Assembly: GCF_001435525.1 (NCBI RefSeq)
Contig: NZ_AZDP01000040.1
Location: forward strand, 33,900 to 97,899
Source of the DNA: Levilactobacillus koreensis JCM 16448
GTDB taxonomy: Bacteria > Bacillota > Bacilli > Lactobacillales > Lactobacillaceae
Length of the DNA stretch: 64,000 nucleotides
Direction of reading: 5' to 3'
The translations under genes and the position numbers were made by a program. Numbering within the stretch: position 1 is the first letter of the stretch; each line of letters starts with the position of its first letter. The notes below the pieces were generated by a model that was not told the origin of the DNA, ran no database searches, and worked only from the letters and a program-made list of their open reading frames with translations. Of this stretch, positions 59,362 to 64,000 are shown one piece after another.

Positions 59362-59524
59362 GGTTAGAGACGTAACCCCGTGGATGGGTTCTTAGACCGA
59401 GTGATTTTCTCGGCCTTAGAACCCTGGCCAAGCTTCGAGACTCGAACTATGAGGCTCAAAGTTGCCTTGAAGACTCGCGTATTTCGAGGCTTCAGGTCTG
59501 CCTCACAGGGTGGAGTCTCTGACC
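59362..59524. repeat. Branched intergenic hairpin element after cydB
   Basis: The outer pair GGTTAGAGAC with GTCTCTGACC encloses a near-perfect hairpin, GGGTTCTTAG...CCGAG with CTCGG...CTTAGAACCC, and GAAGACTCG with CGAGGCTTC. Its third hairpin matches the element at 52020-52225. It lies 18 bases past the cydB stop and could also act as a terminator. The remaining 58811-59361 has no gene I can support. Confidence 0.65.
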
Positions 59525-59541
59525 GCCGAAGACGACCTATC

Positions 59542-60552
59542 CTAAGCGTCTTGTTTTGGTGAGGCCAGGCGCTTGTAGAAGACCCAGTAGCTCCAGATGA
59601 AGTAGATCAAGACGATTGGCAGAATGCTAAACGTCAGGATTGTCATCAAGTGTAGCGTGTACGGGGAGTTCGAGGAATTCTTGATCAACAGTGAGTAAGC
59701 TGAATTGTTAGCAATCATGACCCGTGGGAATAACCCATTAAAGATCAAGACGACCACGCTGATCAGGCCAAGACCACTGCCGACAAATGAGAGCCATTCG
59801 TGGTTGCCCAGAACGCCCCAGTAAGCCAAGCAGGTCACAATGACCAGCGCAACGACGATTGCCGTGGTGGTCATTGGCTTCTTGTCGAAGAAGTCCGTGG
59901 AGAAGTAGAGTAAGACAGCGAATAAGACTTCACCGGCAAACAGAACGGGATAAAGAATCTTGTTCCAAGCCAAGGCCCGGTCACGTAAGCTCCCCTCCGT
60001 CTTCAACCGGATAAAGTTTAAGCCGTGGACCAAGCACAGCACGGTCACGGCAACCCCACCGACTAAGGAGAACAGGTTGACGTAATCCGTAAAGTGGGCG
60101 GTCATGTCGCCATTCTTATCGATCGGCATCCCGGCAATCATCGAGGTGAACAACATCCCAAATAGGAAGGCTGCACAGAAACTGCCGATAGTTGATGCCC
60201 ATTCCCAGAAGTTTCGCCAGAAGTCCGTTTGCATGTTAGCCCGGAATTCGAAAGAAACGCCCCGGAAAATTAGGGCAGCTAAAATTAAGAACAAGACGAG
60301 GTAATAACCGGAGAACAAGGTGGCATACCACATTGGGAACGACGCGAACATCGCCCCACCAGCAGTGATCAGCCAGACTTCGTTACCATCCCAGTGCGGT
60401 CCAATGGTCTTGATGACCACGTCTCGTTCGGCCGTATTTTTCGCAAAACTCTTCACGAGCATCCCCACACCGAAGTCAAACCCTTCGAGGAAGAAGAACC
60501 CACTAAACAGCACACCGATTAAGATAAACCAGAGAAGTTGCAGACTAGTCAT
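59542..60552 (-). CDS. cydB: Cytochrome bd ubiquinol/menaquinol oxidase subunit II
   Basis: The 336-residue subunit has about eight transmembrane helices; LLWFILIGVLFSGFFFLEGFDFGVGML at the N-terminus and GPHWDGNEVWLITAGGAMFASFP are diagnostic. It supports the haem centres of CydA. It overlaps the cydA stop by 8 bases. Confidence 0.95.
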   Translation of the reverse strand: MTSLQLLWFILIGVLFSGFFFLEGFDFGVGMLVKSFAKNTAERDVVIKTIGPHWDGNEVWLITAGGAMFASFPMWYATLFSGYYLVLFLILAALIFRGVSFEFRANMQTDFWRNFWEWASTIGSFCAAFLFGMLFTSMIAGMPIDKNGDMTAHFTDYVNLFSLVGGVAVTVLCLVHGLNFIRLKTEGSLRDRALAWNKILYPVLFAGEVLFAVLLYFSTDFFDKKPMTTTAIVVALVIVTCLAYWGVLGNHEWLSFVGSGLGLISVVVLIFNGLFPRVMIANNSAYSLLIKNSSNSPYTLHLMTILTFSILPIVLIYFIWSYWVFYKRLASPKQDA

Positions 60553-61996
60553 GGTTGAACGCCCCCTTTGAGTAAGGATCGAGGTCAGTGTCGCTGGATG
60601 CGTAACCGTCAGTCAACTCGTCATCTGGACCAGATTTCAAGACCCGGTGGCAAAGGACGATCATGACGACCCCCATGCCGGCAAACATCAAGAAGTAAAC
60701 AATGTTGGTCGTCAGTAACGAGGCCACGGAAACATTTGGCGAAACCGCATCGGCAATCGTTAACAGCCCATAAACGATCCATGGGTAACGACCGAATTCA
60801 GTGATGAACCAACCAGCAGTGTTGACGATAAACGGAAGCCACAGGCACAGCCCCAAGATGTACAAGAACCAGCGTTGCTTCATAATCGCTTGCGACTTCT
60901 TACGGTTGAAGATCAACCCCACGATGGCGAGTAAGGCAAACAGTGCCCCCGCGCCAGACATGATTCGGAAGCTCCAGAACAACGTCTTCGTCGGCACGTA
61001 GTAGTTCATGTCGCTCCCAAACTTCTTATCGTATTTCGCATGCATTTCTTTGTTGATGGTGTTCATACCTTTAACTGTCCCGGTCGTCTTGTGGTAGCTC
61101 AACAGATTCAGCACGTAAGGCACGTCGACGGACCAAGTTGTCTTGTGTTGCTTGTTATCAAAACCAGCGATAGCGGACCATTCACCTTTGTTGGTCGAGT
61201 TCTTGTAGAGCCCTTCCATGGCGGCGAATTTCATGGGCTGATTGTTGATCAAGTAGCGACTCTGCATGTCCCCACTGGCAATGGAACCCAGGGAGAAGAT
61301 GAGGCCGATGACCAAAGCCACATTCAAGGACTTACGGTAGAATGTGACGTGATCCTTCTTGAGTAACCGCCAAGCACAGCAACCGGCGACAACAAAGGAA
61401 GCGGTAACAAAAGCACCGAAAATAACATGTGGAAATTCATTCCACAGCTGCGGGTTCCCAATCACCTTACCGAAACTGACCATTTGGACGTGACCAGTCT
61501 TGGCGTTGATGATGTAACCCAAAGGATTCTGCATGAAACTGTTAGCAGCCAGAATCCACAGTGCGGAAAGTGAAGACCCAAACATAACTAACCAAATAAA
61601 TAGCGTGTGGACCCACTTATTGAAGCGACCCCAGGTAAACATCCACATTCCGATGAACGTAGATTCCATGAAGAAGGCGGCCAAAGCTTCGATGGCCAAT
61701 GGTGCCCCGAAGATATCTCCCATGAACCGAGAGTATTCGGACCAGTTCATCCCGAATTGGAATTCTTGAATGATACCGGTAACCACACCAACAGCGAAGC
61801 TATACAGGAACATTTTGCCCCAGAACTGCGCCATCTTCTTGTAGTCCTCGTCACCTTTGATGGCGTACATGGTTTCCATGACGGCCACCACAAAGGCTAG
61901 CCCGATTGAAAATGGAACGAAGAAGAAGTGAAAGACAGTGGTCATTCCAAATTGAAATCTAGCTAGGCCTAGGATATCCAGACCAAGATTTAACAT
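60545..61996 (-). CDS. cydA: Cytochrome bd oxidase subunit I
   Basis: The 483-residue subunit oxidises menaquinol and reduces O2 to water. Haem ligand His23 (VFHFFFVPF), the EFQFGMNWSEYSRFMGDIFGAPLAIE helix and the short Q-loop typical of Firmicutes are present. Lactobacilli cannot make haem, so activity needs external haem plus menaquinone. It is the first gene of cydAB-DC, with promoter at 62053-62081 and a cre site farther up. Confidence 0.96.
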   Translation of the reverse strand: MLNLGLDILGLARFQFGMTTVFHFFFVPFSIGLAFVVAVMETMYAIKGDEDYKKMAQFWGKMFLYSFAVGVVTGIIQEFQFGMNWSEYSRFMGDIFGAPLAIEALAAFFMESTFIGMWMFTWGRFNKWVHTLFIWLVMFGSSLSALWILAANSFMQNPLGYIINAKTGHVQMVSFGKVIGNPQLWNEFPHVIFGAFVTASFVVAGCCAWRLLKKDHVTFYRKSLNVALVIGLIFSLGSIASGDMQSRYLINNQPMKFAAMEGLYKNSTNKGEWSAIAGFDNKQHKTTWSVDVPYVLNLLSYHKTTGTVKGMNTINKEMHAKYDKKFGSDMNYYVPTKTLFWSFRIMSGAGALFALLAIVGLIFNRKKSQAIMKQRWFLYILGLCLWLPFIVNTAGWFITEFGRYPWIVYGLLTIADAVSPNVSVASLLTTNIVYFLMFAGMGVVMIVLCHRVLKSGPDDELTDGYASSDTDLDPYSKGAFNHD

Positions 61997-62052
61997 TTTT
62001 CTAACCTCCCCAAACGTTATGTGTGTAAATAAATAATTGCTGTCTTGTGTCT

Positions 62053-62081
62053 ATTATATCGAGTGATAAGTCAAGTTTCAA
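62053..62081 (-). promoter_or_regulatory. Promoter of cydA
   Basis: On the minus strand TTGAAA (62076-62081) and TATAAT (62053-62058) have a 17-base spacer, about 57 bases before the ATG. Confidence 0.78.
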
Positions 62082-62184
62082 TGGTTGGGCGCTAATATCG
62101 TCAAAGTTGATGGATTATATCAGAAATTTCTACTGGAATTGTTGGTTAACTATCGTAACAGATTAAGAAATGTGTGCTAATCAT

Positions 62185-62198
62185 TGAAAACGATTTCA
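62185..62198. promoter_or_regulatory. cre site upstream of cydA
   Basis: TGAAAACGATTTCA matches the CcpA consensus TGWAANCGNTNWCA at every position. It is about 105 bases upstream of the cydA -35 box, where CcpA could act positively or bend DNA. The remaining gap 62199-62620 shows no gene. Confidence 0.75.
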
Positions 62199-62620
62199 AA
62201 TTGTGAGTAATGAATTATGGCGGTAATTTCGCAAACTCATGCTAAAATAAAGCTAATACGATTAGTGGACCAGTTGGGGTGGCGGTATCCGGCCAAAATT
62301 AGCTGGCGAGCAATTAGGCATAACAGCGCGTCAATGCCGGTCGCTGATGTCTCCTAACAATGCCCCGCTAACAACTGTTCAAGTCATGGGTAATCTGCAG
62401 TCTGGCTAATTATTGGTGTCATTAGTCGACTGCCCGTGTGATTGCTGGCGTCGCTCCATGGCGGACAATCAATTTGAACGGACAGTTAACAAACCAGCCG
62501 GTGAATTTTTGTCACGTTGCGGATGGCGGATGACCGACTACACTGCAGACGAGGCTAAGTGCCGCCCACCCTTTCCCCACGAATCGTCACTGAACTTTAT
62601 TTGCTCGAGGAGGTTTTACG

Positions 62621-63568
62621 ATGACAGAACGAATTTTAACGTTTCAGGCATTGAATCCGGACCAAGCGAAACAGATTGAAGCTTTGGGCGCCGAAGTGGT
62701 CCCCTTTGAAAAGATGGCTGAGACCAGTGGCATTACCGCTATCTTTGGCTGGAGTCGAAAGCACGGGCTGAACGTGTTGCAGGACCCGCACAACGCTGTG
62801 AAATGGATTCAGACGGTGAGCGCCGGCGTGGACTACCTGCCGCTGGACTACATCAAGAACCACGGCATCAAGCTGAGCAATGCAGTCGGTGTGTACTCCC
62901 CGGCAATTGCGGAATCGACGATTGGCTACCTGCTGTACTTCCTGCGTGGTTTCAATGACGCGGTGAAGAATCAGGCGGGCCACTTCTGGCAGCCACCAGA
63001 GCGCAATGACCTGGCGTTGCTGGCAAGTCAAAAGGTCGTCATCTACGGTACTGGTAGTATTGGCCAGGATATTGCCGAATTGCTGAATGGCTTTGGCAAC
63101 TATCCCTATGGTGTGAACCGCTCTGGCCGTGCGGTAGCGGGCTTTGCGGGCACGGTAGCGCAGAAGGACGACGCGGGCTTGATCAAGGACGCCGATGTCA
63201 TCATCAACGCGATGCCATCGACGCCAGAAACGGTCGACTACTTCAATGAGGCCTACTTTAACCAGCTGAACGGCGTCCGGATCTTCGTCAACGTTGGTCG
63301 CGGCACCTCGGTGGATGAGCAGGCGTTGGTCAACGCTCTGCGCAACAAGCATGTGCTGAACGCCGCACTAGACGTCTTCAACACGGAACCGCTGCCCAAG
63401 GATTCAGCCCTGTGGGAACTGTCAAACGTGCTGATCACGCCGCACCAGACTGGCTTTGCGGTCGAGAACACGGCACCGATCTTTGACTTTCTGGCGGACA
63501 ACCTGAAGAGCCTGCAGGAGACTGGCGAGTTGCGTCGGAACGTGGTGGACCCGGCACGCGGGTATTAA
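62621..63568 (+). CDS. D-2-hydroxyacid dehydrogenase family protein
   Basis: The 315-residue NAD-binding enzyme has GTGSIG in the Rossmann fold, catalytic Arg in VNVGRGTSVDE, Glu in NTEPLP and His in ITPHQTGF. It resembles phosphoglycerate dehydrogenase or glyoxylate reductase-like members; substrate unknown. GAGGAGG precedes the ATG. Codon use is unusual: leucine is mostly CTG, whereas neighbours mix TTG, TTA and CTC, which suggests transfer from another background. It is monocistronic with its own terminator and is not close in sequence to the D-LDH at 30 kb. Confidence 0.88.
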   Translation: MTERILTFQALNPDQAKQIEALGAEVVPFEKMAETSGITAIFGWSRKHGLNVLQDPHNAVKWIQTVSAGVDYLPLDYIKNHGIKLSNAVGVYSPAIAESTIGYLLYFLRGFNDAVKNQAGHFWQPPERNDLALLASQKVVIYGTGSIGQDIAELLNGFGNYPYGVNRSGRAVAGFAGTVAQKDDAGLIKDADVIINAMPSTPETVDYFNEAYFNQLNGVRIFVNVGRGTSVDEQALVNALRNKHVLNAALDVFNTEPLPKDSALWELSNVLITPHQTGFAVENTAPIFDFLADNLKSLQETGELRRNVVDPARGY

Positions 63569-63590
63569 TTAAACGTCATTGAACCAAAAT

Positions 63591-63636
63591 ATGGTGTTAG
63601 CGGGAGCTCTTTTGAACTCGCTAACACCATGTTTTT
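63591..63636 (+). terminator. Terminator of the hydroxyacid dehydrogenase gene
   Basis: ATGGTGTTAGCG and CGCTAACACCAT form a 12-base perfect stem followed by TTTTT. Confidence 0.92.
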
Positions 63637-63683
63637 ATATTTTATAACTGATTTTACTGTTAGCTACGGACCAATTTTCTAGT

Positions 63684-63929
63684 TCACCTCGACATTCTTT
63701 TAGTCGAATAATCCAGCCCACTAATTCGATAAGTCACCAGCTCCGAATCAATCTGTTCCAAGCTATCTTCGTTAAACAAGACTAAATCCTGAACATCTGG
63801 GCGCAGCGTGCTATCATACATAATCCCATCGACCCCCATTGACTTGATTAAATCACTCATGTATTCCGTTGGCACATAGGCCACTTCAGAACGTTCCTGA
63901 CCACTCGTCGCCCGCATAGTTCTATCCAA
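63684..63929 (-). pseudogene. C-terminal remnant of a RES-domain protein
   Basis: The 81 residues contain AYVPTEYMSDLIKSMGVDGIMYDSTLRPDVQDLVLF, the C-terminal half of the RES NAD-degrading toxin domain. The N-terminal half with its catalytic Arg is missing. The frame closes with a stop 12 codons upstream of the only TTG, so the gene is truncated or frameshifted. No antitoxin (Xre/MbcA-like) is visible before the window ends. Confidence 0.65.
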
Positions 63930-64000
63930 ATCTCGTAGTTCATCTACCCGGATTATTCATTAACAAGATTTCTTACCAAAATAGGTAGGTCCGAATCGAG

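Overview
The window is about 64 kb of chromosome from a mid-GC Firmicute, most likely a heterofermentative lactobacillus close to Levilactobacillus brevis. The evidence is the gatCAB, CamS, LigA, PcrA gene order, an SDR alcohol dehydrogenase with the exact C-terminus of the L. brevis/L. kefiri R-specific ADH, a Lactobacillus-type pdu operon (K before J), a standalone gshA, and cydABCD next to menA and a prenyl synthase. No rRNA, tRNA, CRISPR array, complete insertion sequence or prophage was seen.

Layout. 0.1-5.2 kb: gluconate use (RpiR regulator, 6-phosphogluconate dehydrogenase, gluconate kinase, gluconate permease). 5.4-8.3 kb: an amino-acid permease and glutamate-cysteine ligase sharing a bidirectional terminator. 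8.7-13.8 kb: deoxynucleoside operon deoC-deoB-deoD-regulator-pdp with promoter and operator. 14-15.3 kb: two small Xre-type regulators. 15.4-31.8 kb: a visibly more AT-rich metabolosome region. 31.4-37.3 kb: pduV plus what looks like a cobalamin capture and import system. 37.7-51.7 kb: housekeeping genes (RlmD-type methyltransferase, lipid kinase, gatBAC, camS, ligA, pcrA, a divergent PurK-like protein, xpt). 52.3-62.0 kb: menA, prenyl synthase, a tandem pair of Fst-type toxin-antitoxin modules, and cydABCD. 62.6-64 kb: a D-2-hydroxyacid dehydrogenase and a broken RES-domain gene.

The most interesting system is the microcompartment locus. It has a full shell (PduA, B, J, K, N, U), B12-dependent diol dehydratase (PduCDE), its reactivase (PduGH), PduM, an adenosyltransferase split from its haem-binding-type partner, and PduV. 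It lacks pduL, pduP, pduQ and pduW, the usual route from aldehyde to acyl-CoA, acid and alcohol. Instead, two plus-strand genes behind their own promoter encode an NADH-type secondary alcohol dehydrogenase and a D-lactate dehydrogenase carrying an N-terminal helix that looks like a shell-targeting peptide. The pduP slot is filled by a 78-residue protein with a similar helix and no enzyme domain. My inference is a redox-closed metabolosome that dehydrates a vicinal diol, possibly meso-2,3-butanediol to 2-butanone, and reduces the ketone using NADH exchanged with the lactate/pyruvate couple inside the shell.

Cobalamin links the parts. No B12 synthesis genes are present. Beside pduV lie a secreted protein resembling the alpha domain of transcobalamin/intrinsic factor, a membrane-anchored protein carrying the matching beta domain (DUF4430), and an ECF transporter. 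The AraC-type regulator of the pdu operon appears to carry the same beta-type domain at its C-terminus, which suggests a transcription factor that reads corrinoid directly.
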